DNA of 64,000 nucleotides. Origin: Chaenocephalus aceratus (taxonomy: Eukaryota > Chordata > Actinopteri > Perciformes > Channichthyidae). Of the stretch, positions 1 through 12,000 are shown in pieces. The notes beneath the pieces are model-generated. The model made no database searches. It was not told where the DNA came from and worked only from the letters and a program-made list of their open reading frames with translations. A program made the translations under genes and the position numbers. The stretch covers positions 27,541,438-27,605,437 of the forward strand of contig CM043796.1 in NCBI GenBank assembly GCA_023974075.1. The letters run 5' to 3'. The first letter of the stretch is position 1; every line of letters starts with the position of its first letter.

Positions 1-1380
1 ATATGTTCATTTTGTTGTAGTTGCCAGCGATTCTCTCTCTAGTTTAGCATACTCAGCCCGGTTGTTGGCCCGGAAAGAACCTCGATTTAGGAGAGCCAGA
101 AAAACTGTGAAAAAGTACCCGCTAGCCGGAACTACGCCCAGTGGAAACGCAACCAAAACGCGCTGTAGTGGAAATGCGCCATTAGAGTCTGGGTTAGTAG
201 TTCAGGACGGCATCATATCAATGAAGTATATCATGTGTTTATATGTAAGCTATCAATTGTCAGTGTTACATAAATATAGGAATAAAAAGAATGTTATCGT
301 CCTCTGAAATATAGTGAAGTGGAAGTATACAGTAGCATTAAATGGAGAAAAAATAATGTAAGTTTGTACAGTACTTGAGTAAATGTACTTAGTGACTTTC
401 TACCACTGAATTACAAAGGTTTTCCATTAGAGACATTGCTTATAATCTGTGGATTTTAGACTCGATTACATGTGAATATTTGAAGTAGCCTGTGTGGACA
501 AAAAGGGACTTAGTTAGTGCCGTTGCCAAATACTGCTCTCCACCCTGTTCCTGTCCACAGGAGGAAATCTGCTCTCAGACGTTGTGCTCATTTCACAAAG
601 TGAGACTTCAGTGTCTGGCTGTAATCTAACTGTAGTCAGTCAGAAAGGGACACACAGCATGATGGGAGTTTTGTTTAACTGCATCCGATTGAGGGATCCA
701 TGATTGTCTCTTTACACCGAAGGCTTGGATAGAAATGGTCCCTCTCCGTCGACTGATTACAGAGCAGCAGAACGAAAGTGCAGCTTTTATTTAAAGTGCT
801 TTTTGGCGAGATATTTGGAATACAAAAGACGGATATATCTTTCAGGAGAGCAAATATCACGTCTTTATCTTTATATATCTTTTACCGGGGCGACATTTAA
901 TCTTTGCCTCTTGAGCAAACGATCACTAGCTATCATACTGAATCAAATCCATGTAAAGCATTGAATATATATTCTAATATATTTTGCTTTGAATTATACT
1001 TCCTACAAGTGCTATATATAACTTTTGCCATTCATAAGAAAATAAAACAACTCACTGAATCATGAAGGTTCATGCCCTACACCGGACAGTACACAAACAC
1101 ACCAAGCCCGACTATCCTGTGCTTTCATGCACCTAAAGGCATCACACCAGCACAAACATCTACACCGAACTTATTCTACACACCTCGACCAGTCACTTCC
1201 TCTGACCTCCTCTCTTTTTACTTGGAGTTAACAGCAGTGCATCCTGCAGAGCGACACTGAGACAGACTCAGACGTGTGTGTGTGTGTGTGACATTTTTCT
1301 CTTGCAGTCTATGGACTAACATGATGGTGTGTATGAAACTCTTTTCACTGTCTAATGCTATTATAGTCATGTTCAGTTCT
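1..1380. other. Non-coding sequence, no gene recognised
   Basis: No coding region or recognisable repeat family stands out. Short open frames here have no recognisable domains. A short TG microsatellite lies near 1275-1290. Some stretches (for example 340-410, with stepwise 'gtacagtacttgagtaaatgtacttag' like sequence) resemble a dispersed fish repeat also seen at 38.4 and 38.65 kb. Confidence 0.5.
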
Positions 1381-1381
1381 G

Positions 1382-1520
1382 ATTGGTCAACCCTTTACAG
1401 ATGTCCCGCCCCTTAGCCTATCACGTAAAAGGTGTTGGCGCGCTAGCCAATAGAAGCAGAAGTGTTTCATCGTGATGTCCCTATATGGATGAGTGTCCAC
1501 TTTACATGGAGATATTGAAG
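1382..1520 (+). promoter_or_regulatory. Possible promoter with E2F-like and CCAAT sites
   Basis: The sequence holds an inverted CCAAT (ATTGG, 1382-1386), a perfect E2F-type core TTGGCGCG (1435-1442) and a forward CCAAT (1447-1451) within 70 bases. Such spacing is typical of promoters of cell-cycle genes. It sits about 200 bases before a plausible first coding exon ending in a consensus donor. No downstream exons were recognised, so the call is inference from motifs only. Confidence 0.3.
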
Positions 1521-1642
1521 AACTTTTCTGAGTAAATCTCTGGTAAATGGGAAATAGATTTAGTAGCGGAGTTGTGTGTGAGTTTGTAGTTGTACGTTTT
1601 AATATACTTTTGACTTTTAAGATAAGGACTTTTTGCCGTTCG

Positions 1643-1682
1643 ATGAATTCTCCAAGTTATCTTCAGGAAATCAAGGACAGAG
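1643..1682 (+). CDS. Possible first coding exon of an unidentified gene (partial)
   Basis: An ATG at 1643 starts 13 codons (MNSPSYLQEIKDR) that end at a strong splice donor, G|GTGAGTAA at 1683. It lies just downstream of the E2F/CCAAT cluster. I could not find a matching second exon: the nearest splice-like candidate, ending near 2939, meets a stop in the required frame. The peptide is not recognised. It may be the first exon of a gene whose other exons are far away, or chance. Confidence 0.2.
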
Positions 1683-1775
1683 GTGAGTAATTGTAACAAA
1701 ATGGTCGCTTTAAGAGAGATTCCTTTAAACCCTGTCTGAATCAGGCTCTTTGTCTTGCATGCAGGTCGCATTACA

Positions 1776-1776
1776 C

Positions 1777-1828
<52 letters not shown>
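1776..1828. repeat. (CA)n microsatellite
   Basis: About 25 uninterrupted CA dinucleotides. It reads as poly-Cys-Val in a 117-residue minus-strand open frame, which is not a gene. Confidence 0.95.
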
Positions 1829-1829
<1 letters not shown>

Positions 1830-3885
1830 CTCAATGTACAGCGCCTGCCATTCAAGCTCTAATCTGAGCTGTCCCACTACTTCATATTAATAACAGAAAA
1901 CGTTTCAAGTATTCACAACCGTTTTAAAGGCATTACTTTACAAGCTGTCCTTGGTTCACTACCCGGGGATTAATCTCAGGACTCATGATTAACGGGATAT
2001 GTAAAGAAAAAAAAAATATTTCTGAAATTTGTCCAGACTTTTGTTGACTTGTGAGATTACATTCAGAATTCTTAAATCAGAAATTCTGACTTTAATCTCA
2101 GGGGAAAACAACAAATGCTCACTTGGCACTAAGCCTCTTCAGTATTATTATTATTATTTTCTTAATGCTGACAAGTTGACCTCCTCATGCCGCACGAGTA
2201 ATCTGCTATGAATGAATCTTGGCGACAAACGATGCATAAATGTGAAAATATAACTGTTTCCTCAGGTTTTGGTGCAGAGCCGTGTTTTGTTAGTTTAACA
2301 CCTCGTCTGAGAGAGAACACACACACTCCCATTTAACAGTCTGGTTGGTTTTCCTTCGTGATTGTGTAGACTACTGACGACGGGTAAAACACCTTTCCTT
2401 TACGAGTGTCAATCTGAACTGCCATAGTTTAACTGATATAACAACAGCAACACACGAATAATGACATCTACATATATCTTTTCAAGCAGCAGTCACCGTC
2501 TGTTTTCTCTTTTCTGCTTTAACCGGATGGGGAGAAGAGATTCAAATATATGAATATGCTGATCTTTAAATGTCACACGTCAATTCTTTTCAAGTGTTTA
2601 AAGTTCAATGCAGGTACCAAGTCACATACATGCGACTCATCTTACTGGAACACAATGTTTTATGTTACAATGTGTTAGTGGACTAAGTGTTGGATAGATT
2701 TATATATTGCACTAGCTAATACATGTTGGCTTGTATGCCAACTCGGTTAACAACCGTAAACCGATCGGTGCTTTTCCACGTACTGACAAAAGCACTACGG
2801 CAGAACACTGACAAAGGGCCGTGTCGGTGTGTTATCACAGGAAATGGAAGATAAATTACACACAGCAGAAACCAGCCCATCGTGTCCTGCTTCTCCTTTG
2901 AACTCTCCTTTCTCCCCTCACCTCCATGCTGCCGCCGAGGTAAGCAGCGAATCAGCACATTGCTACATCTGACACACTGCAGGCTATTCTTTCTCTCTGG
3001 TCGCCTTCACAAAGTGCTTTTGCAGAATGCACTGCGGGGAAACGGGATCATTGGGGTATCATCTACTCTGTGTGTGTGTGTGTTTTGTAGTATTATTCAA
3101 ATGTGGCAATTGTAATTCTTTCTGATGAATGGAAACCAGTGTAGGATTAACCATAGTTGGTCCACTGACGGGCAACACACACCAGCAGTGTAAGGCCTGT
3201 CACAACACTTGTCAAAACACAAGCAGATCCCACATGTGAGGTCTTCTGTTCTTTTTGAGTTGCTATTTAAATGTAATGAATACATTTAGTATTTTTCTCA
3301 TTGCACGATCTATACGGAATACATAATAAGTATATTTATTATATATATGTTCTTTTTTTCTTTCCCTTCGCCGATCATTTGTGGTTTTTCTGCATCGTAA
3401 AACTGATTAAGGTGCAGGAATGGGTCCTAAATCCTGGACATGAGTCAGCATTTTTCCCACTTCCAGATCCCTCGTCTCGACATCAATGTTTTTTTTAACT
3501 GGTTTTTGGTTAGATGCCTGAAATAAGATCTGTGGTTAACACAAGCCGAGGAGATGTACACGTTATGTTCTACACCATAACATACATCAGTAAATACCCC
3601 AGAGGCTTCTATGTGTGTTAAAAACAGGGGTTACTGACTAATGATTAAAAGAGACAATTAAACGTCATCATGCCAAACATTAGCTGCCTTTAGCTTAGCG
3701 GCGGTGATGCCCATCCATGATGTAGTTCCTTTATTGCGTAATGTTAGATTTTTACTACTGCCGCTTGCAATGATTTAATTACGGTATGATTATCCTTCAA
3801 ATCAAAACGTGTAAGTATCACAAACTTGTGTTACCCGGATATATCTTATTTTCGGCAATACTTTATATGCTTTGGGAGCTAACAT
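1829..3885. other. Non-coding sequence, no gene recognised
   Basis: AT-rich single-copy-like DNA. Small open frames at 2.7-3.5 kb lack domains and splice context. There is one good splice-donor-like site at 2939, but no convincing exon around it. Confidence 0.5.
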
Positions 3886-4646
3886 ATTAAAGTGGTTTAG
3901 CAGGCACCACATTCCTAATAACACTATAGCATCACCTTTCAATGTCACTTATAATTACTGTACACTCTTCAGGTTTATAGGGGAGGGATGGGGGGATTTA
4001 AAAATGCTGCCCAGGGCCCCAAATAGGTTTAGTCTGCCCCTGGCTAAAGTGCATTAAATGGCACTGAGCATTGAAAATGTTAGAAACCAATAGTTGACAT
4101 GTTCAAGATCATCGGGCTATAAACATATTGGCAGGTTACAATTAGTAGTGTACCAGCCCTTGGTAGATGACATGGGACACTGCATTATAAGGTATTAAGA
4201 ACAAATAAGGAGAATATTTAGGGTCATTCTGGCAATTAATGCTCACTTCTGGGTCGGCCAACAACATATTGTCATCACTGCACCGCACGCTTTCCGAGCC
4301 AAAATATTAAAGTGGTTTAGCAGGAACCACATTCCTAATAACACTAGCATCATCTTTCAATGTCACTTATAATTACTGTACACTCTTCAAGTTTAAAGGG
4401 GAGGGGTGGGGGGATTTATAAATGATGCTCAGGGCCCCGAATAGGTTTGCTGTGCCCCTGGTGCACTAAACAGCACTGGGCAATGGAAATGTTAGAAAAC
4501 CAATATTTTCCACTACAACAGATGGAATATGAACTTCTTGGCAGGTTATAATTATAGTTTACCAGCTGATGAGCCAACAACACTGGACACTGCATTATAG
4601 GCTATTAGGGAGGGACACATAAGGAGAGTATTTAGGGTCATTCTGG
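3886..4646. repeat. Two-copy tandem duplication of about 415 bp next to purg
   Basis: The block at about 3886-4230 recurs at about 4303-4646 in the same orientation with scattered substitutions and small indels. Both copies share AAAGTGGTTTAGCAGG, the GGGAGGG(A/G)TGGGGGGATTTA tract, AGGGCCCC(A/G)AATAGGTTT and an ending TATTTAGGGTCATTCTGG. It ends about 60 bases before the purg stop codon, so on the minus strand it would fall in the purg 3-prime UTR or just beyond it. Short conserved blocks within each copy could be UTR elements; that is inference. Confidence 0.85.
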
Positions 4647-4702
4647 ATATCTCATGAACAGAATCCCTAGAATACATGCAAAATACACAGCCTACTGCAA
4701 GG

Positions 4703-5621
4703 TCAGTCCTCCGGCTCCTCACTGTCCTGCCGGGCGTCTATCCTCTTCTCTTTGTTCGACGAGAAAATTCGTCGCATCTCCTCTTCGTACCGGATGAAAT
4801 TCTCTCCAAACCTGGCCCAGGCTTTCATGGGGACGGTGATGGTGTTTCTGTACGGCTGCCGCACCTCGCTGATTTTTAAAAAGATACCGTACCGGTTGGA
4901 ACCGACGTCAAAGTAAAACCTCTTGTTGTCCACCCTGAAGGACGCAGCCTCGGGGAGCTCGGGGTCCTCGTCTTGGTTCCTGGCGGCGGCTCGGTCGTCG
5001 CTGTCTCCATAGTCCTCGATGAGCTGAGACAGCGCGTCCCGGAACTCGATGAGCCCCTGCGCGGGCAGCACGATGGTCTGCTCGATGCCCTGACCGTAGT
5101 ACCCCATGGTTCCGTGTCCTTTGCTGACAGTCTGCCGGATGCGGAGGAATCGCCCTCTCTGGTTCTCCTTCAGATCCAGGTAATACTTTCTGTTGTCCCT
5201 CTCGATGAACTCGCTCTTGAGCACGCGGTGGGCATGTTCGTCTACTGAGCCCGCGGAGCCGCCAGGGGACAGCGCCGCGTGCGGCTCAGTCTGCGCTCTT
5301 CTGCGGGAGTCGTGCGCGCGGCCCTGGCCGTTGTTGCTGTGCTCCTCGAACTGCTGTGCCGCGAGGCCCCCCCGCAGTCCGATCCGTGCGTAATAATCGA
5401 TGAAGTCCCCCAGGCAGTAGCGCAGCGCCGGGGCCATGGACATGGACAGCGTCAGCTTGCTCTTCCTGATGTTGTCATGCCGGCCTCTGCCGATCCACAC
5501 CTCGGCGATTTTGAGGAAGCGTCCGCGCACACTCTGCTTCACATCCAGGTAGAAGCGTTTCTTCTGGATGTCGACTCGTTTGGAGGCTAACTCCTGGATG
5601 TCATTGCCTTGCTGCTGCTGG

Positions 5622-5654
<33 letters not shown>

Positions 5655-5773
5655 AGCTGGTGCTGCTGGTGCTGCTGCTGCTGCTGCTGCTGGGATCCGC
5701 TCTGAACATATTGCTGAGGATATGTGGGTCTCGGTAAAGAATCTGATGCAATCTTACCCCTGCCTCTTTCCAT
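4703..5773 (-). CDS. purg: Purine-rich element-binding protein gamma (Pur-gamma)
   Basis: Single-exon open frame for a Pur-family protein binding purine-rich single-stranded DNA and RNA, a nuclear/cytoplasmic regulator of transcription and mRNA. Three PUR repeats are visible, numbered on the longest open frame from 5827: residues 77-150 (core [21 protein letters not shown]), 203-275 ([20 protein letters not shown]) and 294-352 ([20 protein letters not shown]). The chosen start, codon 19 of that frame (ATG at 5773), matches the MER(A/G)R beginning of mammalian PURG; starts at 5827, 5800 or 5797 are also open. Between start and repeat I lies a Q/H-rich tract from CAG repeats. The C-terminus is acidic. 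The single coding exon is typical of the family. In mammals PURG is head-to-head with WRN; no WRN exons were recognised upstream here. Confidence 0.93.
5604..5693 (-). repeat. CAG/CTG trinucleotide tract encoding polyQ/H in purg
   Basis: Runs of CTG on the plus strand (CAG in the gene) are interrupted by GTG codons (CAC, His). They give roughly 30 residues of Gln with interspersed His just before the first PUR repeat. The other minus-strand frame reads poly-Ser and is only a shadow. Confidence 0.9.
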
Positions 5774-5827
5774 CCCTCTGCAACATCCATCAGCCATCAT
5801 GATTTGTATTCCACCTCTAGACAACAC

Positions 5828-7105
5828 CCCAGTGGGCGACTAATATATGAATAAAGCGGGCTTATTCATACAGCTGGCTGTAGCTACACACACAAGTTAG
5901 CGAGATGCCTCGAATGACCTAAAAATGGCAGCTAGTGTGGAGTCAACCAGCTGATCGAGCTGTGTGTCCCGAAAAAAAGGTCAAGCTGACTGTTTAGCCG
6001 TTTCCTCTGCAAACTCCCAAGCCACTTTCCATCACCTACATGCCTCACAGACACCCCTTTACCGAGGGAGCCAGGGAAGCAGCCAACCTGAAATGGGAGG
6101 AGGCGTCCAATACTACATGAACCCGATGAACCCATCCCCCCCTCCCCGTCCTGAGAAAACCTCAGTTAAAGAGACACGGTTTGCACAATGGCTGGCTGTG
6201 GAGCTTTCATAGCACACTCACTTAAGCTGCATCAAGCCCATCCGCACATACTATAACCAGGAATATCGATGTATGAGGAAAATATGCATCATATCACACA
6301 TTCAGTCTTCCCGTATCTGACTGATTGGGACAACAATTTAGGAGAGATAAGCTAGTTGTATTGCATCATGATTGTATGATTTTAAATGTCATAATGAAAT
6401 GCCAAAAAAAGTAAATCCTTCCGGTGATTAAGACCCACTTATTATGTACAACCATGAACCCTCCTTATGTAAGACAATTATATAAGAACATGTCAAAGTC
6501 TGAAGCACAATTATTTCATATTTGAGACTGATATTCAAGTGTCAGAAATATAAAAATATCTTGGGAATATTCAGCGTTAAAGGGGAGCAACACCTTAAAG
6601 CATTCCAATGCTTGCTTTTCCTTAGCCTATAGGGAAGTTCAATCAATATGTGTGAGCATGAGCTACTGACTCTCAACCCCAGAGAAATAAGTCTCACACT
6701 TGTGATGCTGTGGCAGTGAGTGACGCAAAGCATTGTGGGATATTGGTGTGGGAATGAGTCCTAAAACCTGGGAATGAGTTAGCATTGTAGCACTTTCAGT
6801 TTCCTCTCTGAAAGTCACATGTTTTGGTTAGAAGCCCTTAGTAAGGTTTGTCGTTAACACAAGCCGATATTAACTTTGGTTCATTAAAGTAAATGAGGGT
6901 ACGAGACGTCATCACGCTGAACACAAGTGTGACTTTAGCTTCGTGGGTGAAGTGAGTCATTCAATCGTGATTCTGGCTATTGCATCAACACCTCGACAAA
7001 TCCTAAAGTGGTGTGCAGATTATCCTGCTGAACAAAACATGCAAGTATTGATTCATCGCTGCCTGGGTGATTCTATAATAATCAGGGATCATACATATGC
7101 TAGGG
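5828..7105. other. purg upstream region, no other gene recognised
   Basis: Presumed promoter/5-prime UTR of purg (minus strand) and intergenic DNA. The first 300 bases are less AT-rich than the rest. No coding exon was recognised on the plus strand, where the divergent partner of PURG in mammals would lie. Confidence 0.4.
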
Positions 7106-7668
7106 CAGGGGTGTCAAACTCAAATACACAGTGGGCCAAAAAATAAAATAAAATGGGTACTAGTCGAGGGCCGGACTGGTTCAATGTTTGTTGCAGAACG
7201 TATTGAAATGAATTTATTGCACATATTAAACCTGGAACTAACAAAGCGTGAATTATTGCCTATAAAAACAACATTAAACATTAAATAATCAGTTGCATTC
7301 ATTTCTTATGGCTCCATCTGCAGCTTCATTTCTTATGATTACATTTTCCCACAGGCCAACAGGTCCGTGATCGCCCCCTAGTGGTCCGTGAGTATATTGG
7401 TAACATTTCGCATTTGAAATAAATAAATAAATGTTTCCGCACTCTCGCGGGAATATCTCCGCAATGGAGCGAGCTTAAGTTTAGCTTTCGATTGCATGAT
7501 ATAGCCCAGCGCAACACCTTCATCACGCATGTTGCCACTTGTTTGTACCATTTTCAGGCGATTTATAAAAAACGATGTGTTTTTGGATATTTGTGGAGTT
7601 AGGTGGTCCGCGAGTGTTTTTTTTATTGGTTAAGTGGTCCTTGGTATGAAAAAGTTTGAGAAACACTG
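7106..7668. mobile_element. Composite hAT-like MITE with mismatched ends
   Basis: The left end CAGGGGTGTCAAACTCAA is that of the family at 7750, 27460, 50550 and 57149. The right end (AAAAAGTTTGAGAAACACTG) is that of the family at 25242-25505. The flanks TGCTAGGG and CTCTAGGG match at 6 of 8 positions and resemble a degraded target duplication around the composite. It could be one chimeric element or two fragments side by side. Confidence 0.6.
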
Positions 7669-7749
7669 CTCTAGGGCATTTCATCTTAAGTTAAAGGATT
7701 TTATAATTAAGGGGAACATGAGTATAATGCCCATTGAGTGCCTCTACTG

Positions 7750-8226
7750 CAGGGGTGTCAAACTCAAGGCCCGGGGGCCAAATCCGGCCCGTGACTTCAT
7801 TTTATGTGGCCCACAACAGCTCTGAAAGAATATAATATGTTTATTATACGGTTACAAGCACGTTGCCCATAAACTACATGTCCCACAATGCATCTCAAAT
7901 TTGACATTTTTTTCAAAATGTCACTTTTTTCTCTCCAAAATGTCACTTATATTTTGTGACTTTTTTTCTTCAGAATTTGGCTTTTCTTTTTAAAACATTT
8001 TGTGACATTGTCACTGAAGAGACTTGCAATTATTTGCCCTAGACTTCTGCTTTCAGACGTAGTTAATTATGAAGTTATTACCCTATCCGATAACAATCCA
8101 ATGCAGAGGCAATAACATTATCTTATATATATTAAATATCTATATAGTCTTAAAGTTACAACTGGCCCTTTGAGTGCAACCATAATGCTAATGTGGCCCG
8201 TGATGAAATTGAGTTTGACACCCCTG
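7750..8226. mobile_element. hAT-like MITE (CAGGGGTGTC family), intact ends
   Basis: Terminal inverted repeats CAGGGGTGTCAAACTCAA and TTGAGTTTGACACCCCTG are flanked by a perfect 8-bp target duplication CTCTACTG (7742-7749 and 8227-8234). No coding capacity. The 8-bp duplication and CAG..CTG ends are those of hAT transposons. Confidence 0.9.
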
Positions 8227-8394
8227 CTCTACTGTGACATGTTTACAATGATTTGGAGCAATAGCCAATCGAATCGCACTTGTTACATAGTGATGTCACT
8301 ATGTTTAGGCAGGGGAGAGAAACTCCCTCCTGGAATGAAATGTCTGATTTCAGCTTGTGCACACCATTCACATGCAGAATAACCTATATTACAG

Positions 8395-8635
8395 ACTGTT
8401 ATATTCCATGTATTTGTATATATAGACCTTTCTTGCACTATTTCGATTTTATTTGTATTTACTTCCACATCTCAAAATATTCTCTTGCACTATTTTATTG
8501 TTTTATTTGTTTTATGTCCTATATATATTCATGTTGCATTGCTGGAGGAGCCTGTGACTGACGTCTTTTCAATGCCATATCTGCACTGTAATGTGGACAT
8601 GACAATAAAGCCTTGAGTCTTGAGTCCTTTTCACT
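8395..8635 (+). mobile_element. 3-prime tail of a LINE-type retroelement
   Basis: TTGCACTATTTTATTG-like motifs are followed by GACAATAAAGCCTTGAGTC and a short TTGAGTC repeat. This is the layout of truncated fish LINE 3-prime ends; a related tail is at 35172-35345. No reverse transcriptase coding remains. Confidence 0.55.
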
Positions 8636-9698
8636 TCTTTGTCCTTGTTGAAACGTCAGGTTTGCCATATGCATTTCAGGGGCCTCACATGAACACATCA
8701 GCTCGTGACAATCCTTTCTCTCCCACCTGACACGTTGCAGCTTGCTTCGGAAGCTTCCTAGAGTTGATGAAGATATGTTTAAATAATGCGATGTGTATTT
8801 GTATACGTCCGTGGCGCTGTCCATGGTGCTGAAGTAGCAGACACATCGTACCAGGATGCTTCACTTCTGCCAGCTTTGCAGATTGACAAGTGGCAGTTAC
8901 TAAATCCATTTTTTTTTTATAAACAAGCCTTGTTTTGTTTTTATTTCATGCACGATGACATCTGATTTACATTGAAAGAAAAGTGTAGGGGACAAGATAT
9001 GCCGTTAACTGATTTTGTTACACATGTTAACACCAATGGTTTTATTACAGAATTAAACAATAAGTACAAGATTCAAGATATCTTATAGTCATATACAGTA
9101 TACCGGGCAGTTGTACTGTACTGTACAATGACATTCTTGCGCTCAGCTCTCCACACCTAAATATTAAGTATAAGATACAAATATATATATATAATACAAG
9201 CTGACACACAATTCCTGTCTCAGAATAAAAGTGCATGATAAAACAAAAATAGACAGGATATATAAACAGCAGTGTAGAGTATGGCATATGCATAAGAATA
9301 AATAGATGCAACAGTGTGGATGGGAATATGAATAGTATGGAAACAATATACTGACAGCCAGTGTTAGAGCTGTTGGTCATCACTGGGATCATGTGTGGGG
9401 GGGGGGGGGGGGGGATGCTGGGGGGGTAAAAGCTGGTGGTTGGTGTCTTTAAGCTCCTGTATTTCACAAGGAGACATGTTTGTGTTGTTCTGCTTATGAT
9501 CCCATTACATCCATGTTGCCTGATGTAACTTCACGTTGAGTAACCCTACATGTGTCTCACTCCTACGGAAAGAAACTGAACCAGCAGACTGAAACTGCCA
9601 CGTGGATTTAACCCATAATACTATTTACTCACACGTTTCCCACTGTAACATATTGAAATGTCTTTGCAAATAAAGGCCTATTCCACTCAGTCAGGTCC
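8636..9698. other. Non-coding DNA with a poly-G run
   Basis: No gene recognised. A run of about 16 G residues lies near 9398-9413, a likely assembly/sequencing weak point. Confidence 0.5.
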
Positions 9699-10493
9699 TT
9701 AAAGGTCACCTATCATGCTATTTTTAGGCAATAGCATGGGTCTCAGATATATACAAATATATAAAAAACATGTCTATGAAGTGTTTTGCTCAACATACCA
9801 AACAGATCACCCATTCTAGCCATGCCTCATATCCCTCTATTTCACTTCCTGTTTCAAAAGTGCTGATTTGGGGATAAAGCTTTAAAAAAATAAAAATTGA
9901 TAAAAAAAAGTAGGGGTCTGAGCTCATGCGGGATCCGGCAGCTACCGTCTAAACTAAATGCTGCTGTGATGAAACGCCATATCATGGATTATCAAGGATT
10001 CTCTCTGAAACAGTCTGGAGCTCAAAGGCTTTCTCTCTTGCCGGTTACACCACAAGGTGAGTTCCTTTACTTCCTGCTTCTTCACACACATGCTCTCCAG
10101 TACAGGTTAGCTCTGAGTGTTAGCGATGCTAATGTGAACACCGACCATATTACGTCCAAAACAGTCGGGCATTGTTTCTGATAGCGACGTTTCTGATTGG
10201 CCCGTGGGTCCACATTTCAGATGTTACGTCATATCGGACGCAAATCTGGATCAGCTCCGTTGTTCCTCATTTTTAGAGATTTGGGTACGGAGGAAAAGAG
10301 AGAGGGTTTTATTTCCTGACGCTGCGGCAGGAGCTCCAACAAGCCGTTTAGGACAGAGAGTGAATACACAGACTATACAGAGATGCTGAGAAACCAAGGT
10401 GAGTTTGGAACATTGAACATTGTAAATCTGTTCTAGTAGACCTCAACGATGGAGTTATGATCAGTAGAAATGGCCATGACATGGGACCTTTAA
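9699..10493. mobile_element. TTAA-flanked chimeric MITE (family A joined to family B)
   Basis: Begins TTAA + AGGTCACCTATCATGC, like the 0.7-kb family A elements at 22648, 41990, 52891 and 59281. It continues as family A to about 10328 (GACGCTGCG), then switches to the right end of family B (GACAGAGAGTGAATACACAG through GGGACCTTTAA), as found at 28760 and 33964. TTAA lies at both outer ends, as in piggyBac-type elements. No coding capacity. Confidence 0.8.
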
Positions 10494-10779
10494 TACACTT
10501 AGTTTTACATGCTGACTCAAATGTGAAATATATACAGCTTATTTTGGTTCCCATTTGAATGAAAAATAAGCAATTCTCCAATTTTACAATAAAGATATCC
10601 AGCTAAACGGACATTTATTATTCTGTAAAAATGGCTCGGGTCATGATGATTAAAAGTGAACATGTTCTCAAGTGTAACGAACATATGAAATCCACAGGAA
10701 CTTGAATGAAGGTGTCGTTTTCTACATTTGGAAATGTCTCCACGAGGAAGCAATTAACAACAAATCCTTCCTGTGTTGT

Positions 10780-10960
10780 CTGGATCAGAACCGCTTGGTC
10801 TCTTAACGCTGCTCTGTGAGAATCTGCAGAACTCTGAAATGTCTGTAGCGCCACTAGAGGTCCTCCTGTCTGAGGTTGGAAATACACCTACTGCATTCTG
10901 TCTGAAAGGAAAAGTCTGAATCACTTTACTTCAGAACATAGTGTTATAGAAGCTGCAAAA
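10780..10960. repeat. Dispersed repeat, copy 1
   Basis: Contains GGATCAGAACCG(C/T)TTGGTCTCTTAA, GCCACTAGAGGTCCTCCT and CTGAATCACT..CTTCAGAA in the same order as the segment at 16178-16385. No coding capacity; family not identified. Confidence 0.7.
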
Positions 10961-11149
10961 AGCTAATATTTCTTATTTTACAATCATGTATTATATATAC
11001 TTTATATACACACACACATAAATATATGTAAGATACAGATATAACATACATTCTGTTTCTGAGTATTGGTAAAGGAGAGGGCACACAAGAAAAAGAGATC
11101 AGGAGAGAAAGTATAATGAAAGAAAATAATATAAATATTAACCTTTGTA

Positions 11150-11390
11150 AATAAATAAAATAAATAAGTAAATACATAAATAAGTTAATTAATTAATTAA
11201 TTAATAAAATAAAATAAATAAGTTAATTAATTAATTAAATAAAATTAAATAAATAAATAAATAAATAAAATAAATAAGTAAATAAGTAAATAAATAAATA
11301 AACGTAAATAAATAAATAAAATAAGTAAATAAATAAGTAAATAAATAAATAAATAACATAAATAACATAAATACATTTTATTAAATCGAT
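11150..11390. repeat. (TAAA/TTAA)n low-complexity tract
   Basis: About 240 bases of imperfect TAAA, TAAG and TTAA tetranucleotides. Confidence 0.9.
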
Positions 11391-11805
11391 AAAAATGTAT
11401 GTGTTACTCAAAGTTATTCATGGAACAGTGGATGGGATTTCAAGGGGAATCAGGAAATATCATAATAAACCGTTTAAAGCAAAATTCCTCAGACTGGATT
11501 TGAGAAGCGCTGAGGTCATGGAGGTCATGAAGACCCCAGACGTGAGTAAGTTTACTCAGTGGGTTCACCTCCTCCTGAGAAGGCCTTATCTCCCGGCTCT
11601 TGATCAGCAGTATCAGCTGTGATAGTGACATCCCTGATATGGAGCTTTAACTTCCTGTGTGGAATTTAGGAAAAAGACTCACCTCAGGTCAGTCTCACTG
11701 TCTTCAAAGGGGTGAAGTGGAATCCTGACCTAAAATGAGACACTGGATTTGCTGTCAGCGGTTTCCTAACTTTTGATATCATCATTTCAGTCCCCGACCA
11801 GACCT

Positions 11806-12000
11806 AGAGTGGACTGCTACTTGGAGAGGCCCCAGTTCACCTCCTGCCCTGCCCTGGTGCCCTTGAGCAAGGCACCGGACACCCCCCTTCCCCCCTCACT
11901 CCCATTGCTACCCGGGCGCTGTACACTAGCTGCCCACTAGCTGCCCACTGCTCCTAGTACACTCCCGGTACTAGGATGGGTTATGCTGTCCTCTAAGCAA
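11806..12000. mobile_element. SINE-like segment
   Basis: Contains GTGCCCTTGAGCAAGGCACC, then a C-rich stretch and CTGCCCACTGCTCC. These are features of common teleost SINE bodies. The tRNA-like head is not clear. Confidence 0.5.
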
